This document shows positions 9,802 through 17,852 of a DNA stretch of 37,457 nucleotides, piece after piece. This stretch comes from an uncultured Anaerotignum sp. (GTDB lineage Bacteria; Bacillota; Clostridia; Lachnospirales; Anaerotignaceae). The stretch covers positions 1 to 37,457 of the forward strand of contig CAJTQX010000024.1 in the NCBI GenBank assembly GCA_910578425.1, in the 5' to 3' direction. The stretch's first letter is position 1; each line of letters begins with the position of its first letter. Below the pieces are notes generated by a model, which saw only the letters and a program-made list of their open reading frames with translations, was not told the DNA's origin and did not search any database. A program made the position numbers and the translations under genes.

Positions 9802-9826
9802 CGAAAGCTTCTGAGAGGGGCTTTCG
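9802..9826. repeat. 7-bp inverted repeat just after frr
   Basis: CGAAAGC at 9802-9808 and GCTTTCG at 9820-9826 are perfect complements around an 11-base loop. A T run follows only on the plus strand, where no gene ends. On the minus strand it lies four bases after the frr stop without a T tract, so it may be an mRNA 3'-end stabilising or processing hairpin rather than a terminator. Confidence 0.4.
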
Positions 9827-9829
9827 TTT

Positions 9830-10387
9830 TTATACCGCAAGAATATCCTTACATTTTTCGTCACATTTCTTGTCAATATCCGCAATAAACTTGTCCGTCA
9901 GCTTCTGTGTTTCATCTTCCAGATTTTTCAGATCATCCTCTGTGATTTCTTTTTTCTTTTCCATCTTCTTGAATGCGTCCATGCCATCGCGGCGGATGTT
10001 GCGGATTGCAACCTTTGCGGCCTCCGCTTTTTTCTTTACATCCTTGTTCAGTTCTTTTCTGCGTTCCTCCGTCAGCTCGGGGAAAACAAGGCGAATCACC
10101 TTGCCATCGTTATTGGGATTGATTCCAAGGTCAGACATATTGATTGCCTTTTCAATCGCTTTCAGCGTGCTGGTATCCCAGGGCTGAATCTGAATCAGAC
10201 GCGCCTCCGGAATGGTAACGTTACCGACCTGATTTACAGGCGTAGGCGTACCGTAATAATCAACCATGATCTTGTCCAATACATGGGGATTCGCGCGCCC
10301 AGCGCGGATTGTTGCGTAGTCGCTTTCCAAAACGGCAATTGTTTTTTTCATTTTTTCCTCATAAGGTTTTGTTAATTCAGTCAACAT
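9830..10387 (-). CDS. frr: Ribosome recycling factor
   Basis: RRF, with EF-G, splits post-termination ribosomes. The 185-residue protein has the usual length and the family's conserved stretches: the RAGRANPHVLDKIMVDYYGT motif region, IQPWD, and a second helical arm with LTEERRKEL. The last third is strongly charged coiled coil, as expected for the three-helix bundle. The ATG at 10387 follows GGGAGGAAT. It starts 22 bases after pyrH ends, and pyrH-frr is a near-universal pair. The usual partners rpsB and tsf are not upstream of pyrH here. Confidence 0.98.
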   Translation of the reverse strand: MLTELTKPYEEKMKKTIAVLESDYATIRAGRANPHVLDKIMVDYYGTPTPVNQVGNVTIPEARLIQIQPWDTSTLKAIEKAINMSDLGINPNNDGKVIRLVFPELTEERRKELNKDVKKKAEAAKVAIRNIRRDGMDAFKKMEKKKEITEDDLKNLEDETQKLTDKFIADIDKKCDEKCKDILAV

Positions 10388-10409
10388 GCTATTCCTCCCG
10401 TAAAATAAT

Positions 10410-11117
10410 TTATGAAACCGTTACAATCGTACCAATTTTTTCTCCGCCAACTGCGCGGATGATACTGTTTTCTTCATTCAACCCAAAAATGATTACAGGT
10501 ATCTTCTGTTCAAAGCAAAGCGCGGAAGCGGCAAGATCAATAACCTTCAGGTTATTTTTCACAATATCCTCCGAACGAATCACATCAATTTTTTTCGCCT
10601 GTGGATTCAATGCAGGGTCATCGTCATATACGCCGTCAATATTTTTCGCAAAAAACAAGCCGTCTGCGTCCAATTCCGCCCCTCTCAAGGCTGTAATTGT
10701 ATCTGTCGAAAAAAACGGGTGTCCCAGCCCTGCGGCAAATATCACGACCTCCCCTTTTTCCAGATGCGCCAGCGCACTGTCCTTGGAAAAAAGTTCTGTA
10801 ATCGTGCCAAAAGGAATCGGCGTCTGCACCACAGCATGAATACCGTTCTGACGAAATGCATCCGTCAGGTATACCGCATTCATTACAGTAGCCATCATAC
10901 CAATCTGGTCTGCCTTTGTCCGATCCATATTGGATGACGCACTCCGTCCGCGCCAGAAATTCCCGCCGCCAACAACAAGACAGACCTGCGTCCCCTTCTC
11001 TATCACCGTTTTTATCTGGTGTATAAGCCCCCAGATCACCGTATCGTCAAAAGCGGCCCCGTCCTTATCTCCAGCCAAAGCTTCTCCGCTTAATTTCAAC
11101 ACAATTCTTTTATACAT
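10410..11117 (-). CDS. pyrH: UMP kinase
   Basis: PyrH phosphorylates UMP to UDP in pyrimidine nucleotide synthesis and forms a cytoplasmic hexamer of the amino-acid-kinase fold. The 235-residue product begins MYKRIVLKLSGEAL, has the GGGNFWRG glycine loop, a central NAVYLTDAF region, and DNDPALNP-like and GTIVTV C-terminal motifs. The start at 11117 follows GGAAGGAGG; the upstream extension to 11228 is not family-like. It is the first gene of the long operon ending in polC. An A/T-rich stretch upstream (11118-11200) probably holds the operon promoter, but I could not fix -35 and -10 boxes with confidence. Confidence 0.97.
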   Translation of the reverse strand: MYKRIVLKLSGEALAGDKDGAAFDDTVIWGLIHQIKTVIEKGTQVCLVVGGGNFWRGRSASSNMDRTKADQIGMMATVMNAVYLTDAFRQNGIHAVVQTPIPFGTITELFSKDSALAHLEKGEVVIFAAGLGHPFFSTDTITALRGAELDADGLFFAKNIDGVYDDDPALNPQAKKIDVIRSEDIVKNNLKVIDLAASALCFEQKIPVIIFGLNEENSIIRAVGGEKIGTIVTVS

Positions 11118-11260
11118 CGTACAGCCTCCTTCCTTATTTATGGTATCATAAAACTCAAAAAATTTCCACAGAAATTTACTTTTTGCGGGGAATTTACAGG
11201 GAACAGCATGATGAAGCGGCAATACCATACCAGTGCCGCATCCGCTTATCCCGCGTCCGC

Positions 11261-11301
11261 AAAAAAACAGCGAAAGCCTCCAGAACGGAATGCCTTCGCC
11301 G
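11261..11301 (-). terminator. Terminator after trpS
   Basis: On the minus strand a stem made from 11291-11301 pairing with 11268-11278 (GGCGAAGGC with GCTTTCGCTG, one mismatch) is followed at once by seven T. It lies 13 bases after the trpS stop and insulates trpS from the pyrH operon. Confidence 0.85.
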
Positions 11302-11314
11302 TTTGATTTTTGAA

Positions 11315-12319
11315 TTACCGTATTCTTGCAGGGAATCCAATTTTTTTATGCACTTTCGTTAGCGTGCGGTCTGCAAGCCTGCTTGCCTTTTCCGCGCCGC
11401 TGCGGATGATTTCGTCCAGATAATCCCTGTTTGCTTCCAAATCTTTTACTCTCTTCTGGATCGGTTCCAAATCAGCCACAACAGCCTCGCCAACCGCTGT
11501 CTTGAACGCACCATAGCCTGCGCCTGCAAACTCACGCTCTGCCTCTGGAATAGTCTTGCCTGTTACCGCGCAGTAAATGCCCAGCAGATTGGAAACGCCC
11601 GGCTTATCTTCACTGAAGCGGATTTCGTTGTCGGAATCCGTCACTGCGCGTTTGATTTTATTCATGATTTCTTTCGGATCATCCATCAGCGTAATGATAT
11701 TATTTTTATTATCATCGGATTTCGACATCTTTTTTGTAGGCTCCTGCAAAGCCATAATCTTTGCGCCTACCTTGCCAATATATACCTCCGGCATTTTGAA
11801 GGTATCCCCATAGATGCTGTTGAACCTTCCGGCAATATCCCTTGTAATCTCCAAATGCTGCCGCTGGTCCTCTCCGACAGGCACCAGATCAGTCTGGTAC
11901 AACAGAATATCTGACGCCATCAAAACTGGATACGTATACAGCCCGCCGTTGATGTTATCCGCATGCTTTGCGCATTTATCCTTAAACTGTGTCATGCGGT
12001 TCAGCTCGCCCATATAAGTATAGCAGTTCAATATCCAGCCCAGCTCTGCGTGCTGCGGCACATGTGACTGATAATAAATGATATTCTTTTCCGGATCAAG
12101 GCCTACCGCAAGATACTGCAAAAGCAGTTCCTTTGCCTGTTTCCGCAGCTTTGCAGGGTCCTGCCGCACAGTAATCGCGTGCATATCCACAATACAGTAC
12201 AGGCAGTCATATTCATCCTGCAATTTCGTCCAGTTATTCAATGCGCCAAGATAATTGCCCAATGTAATCAGTCCTGAGGGCTGCATTCCGCTAAATATCC
12301 TCTTTTTTTCTTCTGCCAT
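11315..12319 (-). CDS. trpS: Tryptophanyl-tRNA synthetase
   Basis: TrpRS is a class I synthetase that charges tRNA-Trp. The 334-residue protein has the usual bacterial length. It starts MAEEKKRIFSGMQPSG, with the HIGH-like GNYLGA at 21-26 and KMSKS at 197-201. Between them are the tryptophan and ATP pocket motifs, including VGEDQRQHLE. The ATG follows AAAAGGAGTG. It lies 33 bases after pspC and ends in a clear terminator, so it is probably the last gene of the monooxygenase-DUF402-radC-pspC-trpS unit. No T-box leader is visible in the short upstream gap. Confidence 0.97.
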   Translation of the reverse strand: MAEEKKRIFSGMQPSGLITLGNYLGALNNWTKLQDEYDCLYCIVDMHAITVRQDPAKLRKQAKELLLQYLAVGLDPEKNIIYYQSHVPQHAELGWILNCYTYMGELNRMTQFKDKCAKHADNINGGLYTYPVLMASDILLYQTDLVPVGEDQRQHLEITRDIAGRFNSIYGDTFKMPEVYIGKVGAKIMALQEPTKKMSKSDDNKNNIITLMDDPKEIMNKIKRAVTDSDNEIRFSEDKPGVSNLLGIYCAVTGKTIPEAEREFAGAGYGAFKTAVGEAVVADLEPIQKRVKDLEANRDYLDEIIRSGAEKASRLADRTLTKVHKKIGFPARIR

Positions 12320-12352
12320 TTGTAAACACTCCTTTTTTCAGACTCTGCCTGT

Positions 12353-12577
12353 TTATTTTTCCTTGAATTCCGCGTCAATATATCCCGAATCCTCCGGAAT
12401 GATAAACACACAGATAACATATAACAGCAGCCCGAACATCAATGCCGTCATAAAGCTGCCCAATACCCACAACACTCTTACAATAGTAGAATCAATCCCA
12501 AAATATTCTGCAATGCCGCCGCAGACGCCTGAAATCTTCACATCTGTTCTGGAACGGTAAAGTTTTTTGTCTGTCAT
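12353..12577 (-). CDS. PspC-domain small membrane protein
   Basis: This 74-residue protein is essentially one PspC domain: a basic N-terminus, the motif VCGGIAEYFGID, then one long hydrophobic segment (about 33-60), ending in a charged tail. PspC proteins sit in the cytoplasmic membrane; in proteobacteria one controls the phage-shock response, but stand-alone Firmicute copies have no settled role. The ATG follows GGGAGGAAT. It lies 16 bases after radC. The symbol is withheld because this need not be the Psp-response protein. Confidence 0.9.
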   Translation of the reverse strand: MTDKKLYRSRTDVKISGVCGGIAEYFGIDSTIVRVLWVLGSFMTALMFGLLLYVICVFIIPEDSGYIDAEFKEK

Positions 12578-12593
12578 ATCTATTCCTCCCTGT

Positions 12594-13286
12594 CTACTTG
12601 CTGTCCTTCAGCATTTCATGCTCCGAAAAGCTGTAATACTGATTATCTTCCGCTACAATGATATGGTCTACTGTCTGGATATTCACCAAACTCAAAAGCT
12701 CTCGCAGGCTGTTCGTCAATTCCACATCCGCAAAGGAAGGTCTTGCATTCCCGCCGGGGTGATTATGGCAGAATACAATTCCCGCTGCCCTGTAACGCAG
12801 AGCAGCCTCCATAACAAGCCTTGGCTGTACAAGGGCTTCCACTACACTGCCGTCAGCCACCTTCGTTGTGTGTATAACCCTGCGCCTGCTATCCAGACAA
12901 ATGACATAGAAACGCTCCGTTGTACAGTGTGCTAAAAGCGCGCAGCAGTATTCCGCTGCACGGATGCTGGATGTCAGCATTGCCTTTTGCTCCAGCTTTT
13001 CCCGTTGGAACCGCCGTACCATTTCATGCACCAGCGACAGAAAAACTGCTGTTCCCTTTCCGACTCCGCCGGTTTTCATGATTTCCGCAGGGTCAGCCTC
13101 CAGCAGATTGGAAAGCGAACCAAATTCCTCAAGCAGCATATGAGCCATCGGGTTGGTATCTCCTCTGGGAATAATGCCGTATAGCATCATTTCTAATATC
13201 TCATGATCCGCGAAGCCGTCTGGGCCTTCCTGCAAATAACGTTCTCTGATTCGCTCCCGATGCCCTTTGTGAATATTTCCATTCAT
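12594..13286 (-). CDS. radC: RadC family JAB/MPN-domain protein
   Basis: This 230-residue protein has the two-part RadC layout. An N-terminal helix-hairpin-helix-like region (about 20-80, with a GGVGKGTA motif) precedes a C-terminal JAB1/MPN metal-binding domain. The JAMM ligands are visible as HNHPGG (174-179) with D187. The old link to DNA repair is not supported by later work in E. coli, and the molecular function is unknown. The gene starts inside the DUF402 stop codon (ATGA-type overlap at 13283-13286), implying translational coupling. GAGG precedes the ATG. Family is certain, role is not. Confidence 0.94.
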   Translation of the reverse strand: MNGNIHKGHRERIRERYLQEGPDGFADHEILEMMLYGIIPRGDTNPMAHMLLEEFGSLSNLLEADPAEIMKTGGVGKGTAVFLSLVHEMVRRFQREKLEQKAMLTSSIRAAEYCCALLAHCTTERFYVICLDSRRRVIHTTKVADGSVVEALVQPRLVMEAALRYRAAGIVFCHNHPGGNARPSFADVELTNSLRELLSLVNIQTVDHIIVAEDNQYYSFSEHEMLKDSK

Positions 13287-13765
13287 TCCATATCCTCAGT
13301 TTCGATAAAGCGGAGCAGCTCCGGCAGTTTGCCGCTGTATATCAACTCCAGCAGAGCATCCAACTGCCGCAAAGCCTTCTGCACTTCCGCGGTCCCTATG
13401 CTGCCGTCCTCTAATGCATCCGCAATTTCTGCCAGATCCACTACCTTTACAAATCCGTTTTCGTAGATAATAACATCTGCCAGCAGATCCGTAAATGTAA
13501 ACGCGTTTTCGCTTTCATCGAATTTCGTATCTATTATATCACAATAGTAGTAAACAAGTTCTTCATTTTCGTTTAAGAATTTGCTAATTTTATAGCCTTT
13601 TTTCAAAAAATAGCAGGAAACTCCATGACTGAACTGTGCCTTTGGATGCAGCACATTCCACTTTGTCACAAGTACATCTTCATCTAAACGCAGTATTTCA
13701 TCATCTTTGAGCAGTACCGTTTCATTCGGCATATAGCGTTTTCTGTAAATTTTCGGCAGTCCCAT
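13283..13765 (-). CDS. DUF402 domain protein
   Basis: This 160-residue acidic protein carries a DUF402 domain in its middle: a YYCDIID strand, then DLLADVIIYENG and KVVDLAE, the pattern seen in this fold. Characterised DUF402 relatives are nucleoside di/triphosphate phosphatases (Ntdp) and FomD, which use these acidic residues to bind metal. I infer a similar phosphatase activity but cannot show it. A helical tail (about 115-160) follows. The ribosome site GGAGG stands only three bases from the ATG, which is tight, but no better start is seen. It overlaps radC by four bases. Confidence 0.8.
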   Translation of the reverse strand: MGLPKIYRKRYMPNETVLLKDDEILRLDEDVLVTKWNVLHPKAQFSHGVSCYFLKKGYKISKFLNENEELVYYYCDIIDTKFDESENAFTFTDLLADVIIYENGFVKVVDLAEIADALEDGSIGTAEVQKALRQLDALLELIYSGKLPELLRFIETEDME

Positions 13766-13782
13766 AATCCTCCAGCCTTCCG

Positions 13783-14073
13783 TTAAAACTCAATAACCTC
13801 ACATTTTGTCAGCTCGGAGGGCTTCGTTCTCATTTCTCCCAGCTGTGGAACATATGTCTGGAAATGCGCACTGTTCCGATGGGCCTCCAATGCTGCGTCG
13901 TTTTCATATGCCTCTATGAAATAATAGATATTTTCTGCTGCCGCATCTTTTGCCAGCCTGTAAAAACAGCAGCCCTCCTCCTTTTGGGTTTCCTCAGCCA
14001 TTTTTTCCGCAATCCGCAAAAAAACCTGTTCTTTTCCTTCCTGCAAGGTATTTTTTGAAATTAAAACGACCAT
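13783..14073 (-). CDS. ABM-superfamily monooxygenase-like protein (YgiN-type)
   Basis: This 96-residue protein has the size and pattern of the antibiotic biosynthesis monooxygenase fold, a dimeric alpha/beta barrel. It begins MVVLISKNTLQEGKE, then a helix, the central CCFYRLAKDAAAENIYYFIEAYEN strands and the AHRNSAHFQTYVP segment that typifies YgiN-like quinol monooxygenases. Substrate is unknown; some family members oxidise quinols and others degrade haem. The ATG follows AAAGGAGGGGG. It is the first gene of its transcription unit, with a strong promoter and a palindrome upstream. Confidence 0.85.
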   Translation of the reverse strand: MVVLISKNTLQEGKEQVFLRIAEKMAEETQKEEGCCFYRLAKDAAAENIYYFIEAYENDAALEAHRNSAHFQTYVPQLGEMRTKPSELTKCEVIEF

Positions 14074-14097
14074 ACTTCCCCCTCCTTTTCTTTTTCT

Positions 14098-14126
14098 ATT
14101 ATAAAGAATAATTTTACGAAATACAA
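14098..14126 (-). promoter_or_regulatory. Sigma-A promoter of the monooxygenase unit
   Basis: On the minus strand TTGTAT (14121-14126) and TATAAT (14098-14103) stand 17 bases apart, a near-consensus promoter, 25 bases upstream of the ATG at 14073. Confidence 0.8.
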
Positions 14127-14127
14127 G

Positions 14128-14141
14128 CTGTTGCGCAACAG
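14128..14141. promoter_or_regulatory. 14-bp perfect palindrome next to the promoter
   Basis: CTGTTGCGCAACAG is a perfect palindrome one base upstream of the -35 box of the monooxygenase promoter. Its position and symmetry suit a binding site for a dimeric regulator. The core TTGCGCAA resembles boxes bound by some MarR-family proteins, but no regulator gene is adjacent, so the identity is open. Confidence 0.5.
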
Positions 14142-14191
14142 AATATAAATTCCTTCAAAAATATCCGTTTAATCCCATTCCAGAGCAAAGG

Positions 14192-14228
14192 AAAAGCGGC
14201 AAAACCATATAGGCTTTACCGCTTTTTT
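14192..14228 (-). terminator. Terminator after sstT
   Basis: Arms 14192-14206 and 14212-14227 pair almost fully (AAAGCGG with CCGCTTT and inner GGTTTTG-type pairs). On the minus strand four T follow; on the plus strand a longer T run follows. It sits about 110 bases after the sstT stop and could work in both directions. Confidence 0.65.
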
Positions 14229-14336
14229 GCAGCGTTCCCTTCAAAAGGGAGAATTTCCATAACCGGATAGATGGATATTATTTTATGATAATCTGTTTCT
14301 TTGTAACCTTTTCAACAAATCAACCAAATGGATGGA

Positions 14337-15560
14337 TTACCATTTGATGGGTTTGCCCTCTTTTTTCCACTCATGGAATTCAGAAGCTGCTGTAAACAGT
14401 GCGTCTGTAGAGGAATTCAGACCTGTCTCGCAGGAGTCCTGAATAACGCCGATGATGAAACCAACACCAACAACCTGCATTGCGATATCGCCAGAGATAC
14501 CGAACAGAGAGCAAGCCAGAGGGATCAGCAGCAGGGAGCCGCCGGCAACGCCAGAAGCGCCACACGCGGAAACCGCAGCAACAAGGCTCAGCAGAATCGC
14601 TGTGGGAATATCAACCGTGATACCCATTGTGTTAACAGTTGCCAGTGTCATAACTGTAATTGTGATAGCTGCACCAGCCATGTTGATTGTTGCGCCCAGA
14701 GGGATGGATACAGAGTAGTTATCTTCATTCAGCCCAAGGGATTCGCAAAGAGCCATGTTTACAGGAATGTTTGCAGCGGAGCTTCTTGTAAAGAACGCTG
14801 TGATAAAGGAATCCTTCAGGCATTTGAATACCAGAGGGTAAGGATTCTGTCTGATCTGTGTGAACACGATAAGCGGGTTCAGCACGAAAGCAACAAACGC
14901 CATGCTGCCTACCAGAATCAGAATCAGTTTGCCGTAAGTTGTGAAAATGCCAAGGCCGCTTTCGGATACTGTGGAGAATACCAGACCAGCGATACCGAAA
15001 GGAGCAAAGCTGATAACCCATCTAACTGCCTGGGAAACCGCTTCCGCGAAATCATTGATGCCCTTCTTTGTCGCCTCAGAAGCAATGGGCTTCAGAGCCA
15101 GGCCGAATACGACAGCCCATGCAAGGATACCGATGTAGTTCGCGTTTACGATAGAACCCAGAGGGTTGGAAACGATGTTCAGCAGCAGTGTTGTCAGAAC
15201 TTCGCCAATGCCGCCGGGTGCTGCGGATTCACCAGCAGCCTCAGGCAGAACCAGTTCCACAGGGAACAGGAAAGATGCAATAACAGCTGTAACAGCCGCC
15301 GCAAATGTACCCAGCAGGTACAGTACAACAACACGGCCCATGTTGCTGCCCGCGCCTTCTTTGCCGTTTGCCAGCGCGCCCATTACCAGGAAGAATACCA
15401 GTACAGGTGCGATTGCTTTCAAAGCGTTTACAAACAGGCTGCCCAGAACTGCAATAGGTGCTGCCTGGGGAACTGCAACACCCAGAATCGCACCAATAAT
15501 CAGACCGCAAATAATACGTTTTACTAAGCTAATACTATTCCATTTTTGCCAAATATTCAT
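14337..15560 (-). CDS. sstT: Serine/threonine:Na+ symporter, SstT type
   Basis: This 407-residue integral membrane protein belongs to the dicarboxylate/amino acid:cation symporter family. It has about eight to nine hydrophobic segments, the re-entrant loop region AFFTRSSAANIPVN, and the substrate-site stretch with NMAGAAITITVM and ACGASGVAGGS. These last motifs, the lack of glutamate-specific signatures and the 400-residue length favour SstT. Its place behind sdaAB-sdaAA supports serine as substrate: uptake followed by deamination to pyruvate. The ATG follows GGAGAAGG. A 245-base gap separates it from sdaAA, so it may have its own control. Confidence 0.93.
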   Translation of the reverse strand: MNIWQKWNSISLVKRIICGLIIGAILGVAVPQAAPIAVLGSLFVNALKAIAPVLVFFLVMGALANGKEGAGSNMGRVVVLYLLGTFAAAVTAVIASFLFPVELVLPEAAGESAAPGGIGEVLTTLLLNIVSNPLGSIVNANYIGILAWAVVFGLALKPIASEATKKGINDFAEAVSQAVRWVISFAPFGIAGLVFSTVSESGLGIFTTYGKLILILVGSMAFVAFVLNPLIVFTQIRQNPYPLVFKCLKDSFITAFFTRSSAANIPVNMALCESLGLNEDNYSVSIPLGATINMAGAAITITVMTLATVNTMGITVDIPTAILLSLVAAVSACGASGVAGGSLLLIPLACSLFGISGDIAMQVVGVGFIIGVIQDSCETGLNSSTDALFTAASEFHEWKKEGKPIKW

Positions 15561-15805
15561 GATGACCTTCTCCTATTTTTGTTTTTTTGCAGCCGGTACA
15601 GGACAGCCGCATATCATATCCGTTTCCGCAGGCATTGCTCTGCGGCGGAATACATATGCATATCTGCACCCGCAGTACGGCTGCGTTGCTGCAAATTTTC
15701 CGGTTACAGTAAAACGCTGCTCCGACAGGCAGAATACCCATACCGGTAAACTCCGGTTTCCCTCTATCCAGCCTGCCGTTTTGGTAATATGATCAAATAT
15801 GTGGC
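15561..15805. other. Gap between sdaAA and sstT, no confident gene
   Basis: This 245-base stretch holds a small inverted repeat (CCGCAG and CTGCGG near 15628-15655) and a minus-strand frame from an ATG at 15741 with GGAG nine bases before it. That frame gives a 68-residue cysteine-rich peptide, but it runs 26 bases into sstT and over its ribosome site. A second frame in the same place gives another cysteine-bearing reading that ends at 15573. Neither matches a family I know. Confidence 0.3.
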
Positions 15806-16684
15806 TCAGCTATGGCCAAATACTTTCTCGCAAAGCAATTTTCCGGTCGGCGTGCATGCAAGGCCGCCTTCCGCTGTTTCCTTCAATGCAGGAGACATGA
15901 TATCTCCAATCTTTTTCATGGTTATGATAACCTCATCCGCAGGAATCGCGCTTCCGATGCCTGCAAGTGCAAGCTCCGCCGCAACAAGTGCATTTGCCAC
16001 GCCTCCGGCATTCCGCTTAATGCATGGAATTTCAACCAATCCCGCAACAGGATCGCATACCAGTCCAAGAATATTTTTCAAGGCAATCGCGCATGCGTGC
16101 TCGCACATTTCAGGCGTACCGCCGCACATCTCAACTATCGCCGCCGCGGCCATCGCACTTGCCGCGCCGCATTCTGCCTGACAGCCGCCTTCCGCGCCTG
16201 CAATGCTTGCTTTATTTGCAATAACAAGTCCGACAGCAGAAGCCGTAAACAACGCCATCACAACATCCTTATCCGGAATATTGCGTTCCTCCGCAATCGT
16301 CAGCACTGCCGCCGGAAGAATACCGCAGCTGCCCGCTGTAGGAGCTGCAACGATTCTGCCCATGCAGGCGTTTGTTTCAGAAACAGCAAGGGCCTTTGTC
16401 AAAGCTGTGCCGAAAATCTTTCCGCAGATATTCTTCCCATTTTTTACTGCTTCGTTCATTTTGAAAGCATCGCCGCCTGTCAGTCCGCTTGCAGAACGAA
16501 TTCCCTGTACCAGCCCGTCCTGAACAGATTCCTTCATGACCTGAAGGGATTGTGTCATTGTCCGGAACATTTCTTCTTCCGTTTTTTCCGCAGACGCCGC
16601 CTGATCCCGGAGGACAAGCGCAGACAGGGTTATGTTCTGTTCCTTTGCCGCTGCAACCAAATCTGACAAAGAATCATATTTCAT
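15806..16684 (-). CDS. sdaAA: L-serine dehydratase, iron-sulfur-dependent, alpha subunit
   Basis: This is the catalytic alpha subunit of the oxygen-labile [4Fe-4S] enzyme that turns L-serine into pyruvate and ammonia. The 292-residue protein has the family motifs APTAGSCGILPA (near 114-125), EGGCQAECGAASA, and a C-terminal cysteine set in EHACAIALKNILGLVCDP and EIPCIKRNA that supplies the cluster ligands. The frame opens at a GTG at 16693, but GGAGA is directly against it. The ATG at 16684 has proper spacing and is preferred. It begins about 18 bases after sdaAB ends. Two-gene enzymes of this kind are typical of Firmicutes. Confidence 0.96.
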   Translation of the reverse strand: MKYDSLSDLVAAAKEQNITLSALVLRDQAASAEKTEEEMFRTMTQSLQVMKESVQDGLVQGIRSASGLTGGDAFKMNEAVKNGKNICGKIFGTALTKALAVSETNACMGRIVAAPTAGSCGILPAAVLTIAEERNIPDKDVVMALFTASAVGLVIANKASIAGAEGGCQAECGAASAMAAAAIVEMCGGTPEMCEHACAIALKNILGLVCDPVAGLVEIPCIKRNAGGVANALVAAELALAGIGSAIPADEVIITMKKIGDIMSPALKETAEGGLACTPTGKLLCEKVFGHS

Positions 16685-16702
16685 TCTTTTCACTCTCCTT
16701 TA

Positions 16703-17365
16703 TCAAATGGCTTTCAATATCGTAGATGCATGGATATGAGGATTCTGCAATATCGCCTCATTGATGGATTCGTCAATGTCGCCATCAATCTCAATGGTCA
16801 TAACAGCGGTACCGCCCTTTCTGTCCCTGCAAAGTGAAAAACCGTGGATATTTACTTTCTTTTCCGCAAGAATGTTCGTAACCACAGCAATCATGCCTGG
16901 TACATCGTCATGCGGGATAATCAGGGTATCGGATTTCCCTGTAATAGAAACCTCCGTACCATTGATTTTATTTATGATAATGTTGCCGCCGCCAATGGAT
17001 GCCCCCTGCACTTCGGCAGATTTTCCGTTGGCGTCTGTCAGCGTGATTTCCGCTGTATTCGGATGCGCGCCATCAATATCCTCTTCCAAAAAGGCAAAGC
17101 TCAGTCCTTCCTCTTTCGCGATTTCCATGCTGCGGCGGATGCGTCCATCGTCCGTATCCATTCCCATGATACCGGCAATAATCGCCTTGTCTGTACCATG
17201 CCCCTTATAGGTTTTAGCGAAAGATCCGCTGAAACGAATCTTTGCAGATACCGGTTTTGTGCCCAGAATAGAACGGGCATATTTCCCGATACGAACCGCT
17301 CCCGCGGTATGTGAACTGGATGGGCCAATCATGACAGGTCCAATAATGTCAAAAGCCTGTAACAA
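16703..17365 (-). CDS. sdaAB: L-serine dehydratase, iron-sulfur-dependent, beta subunit
   Basis: The beta subunit pairs with sdaAA. The 220-residue protein starts with the GPVMIGPSSSHTAGAVRIG motif of the serine dehydratase beta domain. After about residue 145 it carries an ACT domain (VPGMIAVVTNILAEKKVNIHG-like), a likely effector or serine-sensing module. The start is a TTG at 17365, with GGAGGG seven bases upstream and no in-frame ATG nearby; the product then begins as in relatives. It is the first gene of the sdaAB-sdaAA-sstT unit and has its own strong promoter. Confidence 0.95.
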   Translation of the reverse strand: MLQAFDIIGPVMIGPSSSHTAGAVRIGKYARSILGTKPVSAKIRFSGSFAKTYKGHGTDKAIIAGIMGMDTDDGRIRRSMEIAKEEGLSFAFLEEDIDGAHPNTAEITLTDANGKSAEVQGASIGGGNIIINKINGTEVSITGKSDTLIIPHDDVPGMIAVVTNILAEKKVNIHGFSLCRDRKGGTAVMTIEIDGDIDESINEAILQNPHIHASTILKAI

Positions 17366-17443
17366 ACAAAATCCCTCCTCTATATTGCATATTCCGTAGG
17401 TTTCTGTCAGTTATGACGAAAATACCATAATGAACTTTGAATT

Positions 17444-17473
17444 ATTATATATGATTGCTTTCTGCAAAGTCAA
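17444..17473 (-). promoter_or_regulatory. Sigma-A promoter of sdaAB-sdaAA-sstT
   Basis: On the minus strand TTGACT (17468-17473) and a perfect TATAAT (17444-17449) are 18 bases apart, about 80 bases before the TTG start. The leader is too short to hold a known riboswitch. Confidence 0.82.
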
Positions 17474-17771
17474 TAGAAATCCCGAAAAAAGTTTCTTTCT
17501 GGCGGACATTTTTTGATTTTCTAAGACATTTGTATTTGTACGAAAGATACCGTTGAGCATATTCCCGAAAAAACAGTATACAATACCATACTTCTTCCAC
17601 AATTTGCAGAAACTTCCGCATTCTTTTTTTCGTGCAATATCTATGCATACTTCAAAGATAATTCTCTTTTTGTGTTGAAATTACAATAAACTGGTTGTAA
17701 AAATACCTTTCCTGTCCCCTTCTCAACTGTCCCTGCAATATTTTTCCGCTATATTGTCATACAAGATGGCA

Positions 17772-17822
17772 GAAAAATACTCCGGAAGGCTGGCATACTT
17801 CTGCCAGTTTTCCTTCCGGAGT
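17772..17822 (-). terminator. Terminator after groEL
   Basis: A 10-bp perfect stem (CTCCGGAAGG at 17780-17789 with CCTTCCGGAG at 17812-17821) encloses a second inner stem CTGGC/GCCAG. On the minus strand a T run follows. It lies about 30 bases after the groEL stop. Confidence 0.88.
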
Positions 17823-17852
17823 GAACTTTTATAACGTCATTGACTTAGTGGC

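Larger units (their letters stand above)
17366..17852. other. 487-base intergenic region between groEL and sdaAB
   Basis: It holds the groEL terminator (17772-17822) at one end and the sdaAB promoter and leader at the other. The middle, about 17480-17770, is A/T-rich. Its two minus-strand frames of 63 and 67 codons lack a convincing ribosome site and any family look. I see no gene there. Confidence 0.6.

Noticed and set aside
14328..15527. A 399-codon plus-strand frame opposite sstT
   Set aside because: It is fully antisense to a well-supported transporter gene, and its product is rich in C, Q, N and R without any domain, as expected for a shadow frame of a hydrophobic membrane-protein gene.
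15812..16666. A 284-codon plus-strand frame opposite sdaAA
   Set aside because: The sdaAA protein has clear family motifs; the opposing frame gives a cysteine- and arginine-rich reading with no family resemblance.
17411..17648. Two overlapping minus-strand frames of about 65 codons between sdaAB and groEL
   Set aside because: They overlap the sdaAB promoter region, lack a proper ribosome site and are A/T-driven in composition.
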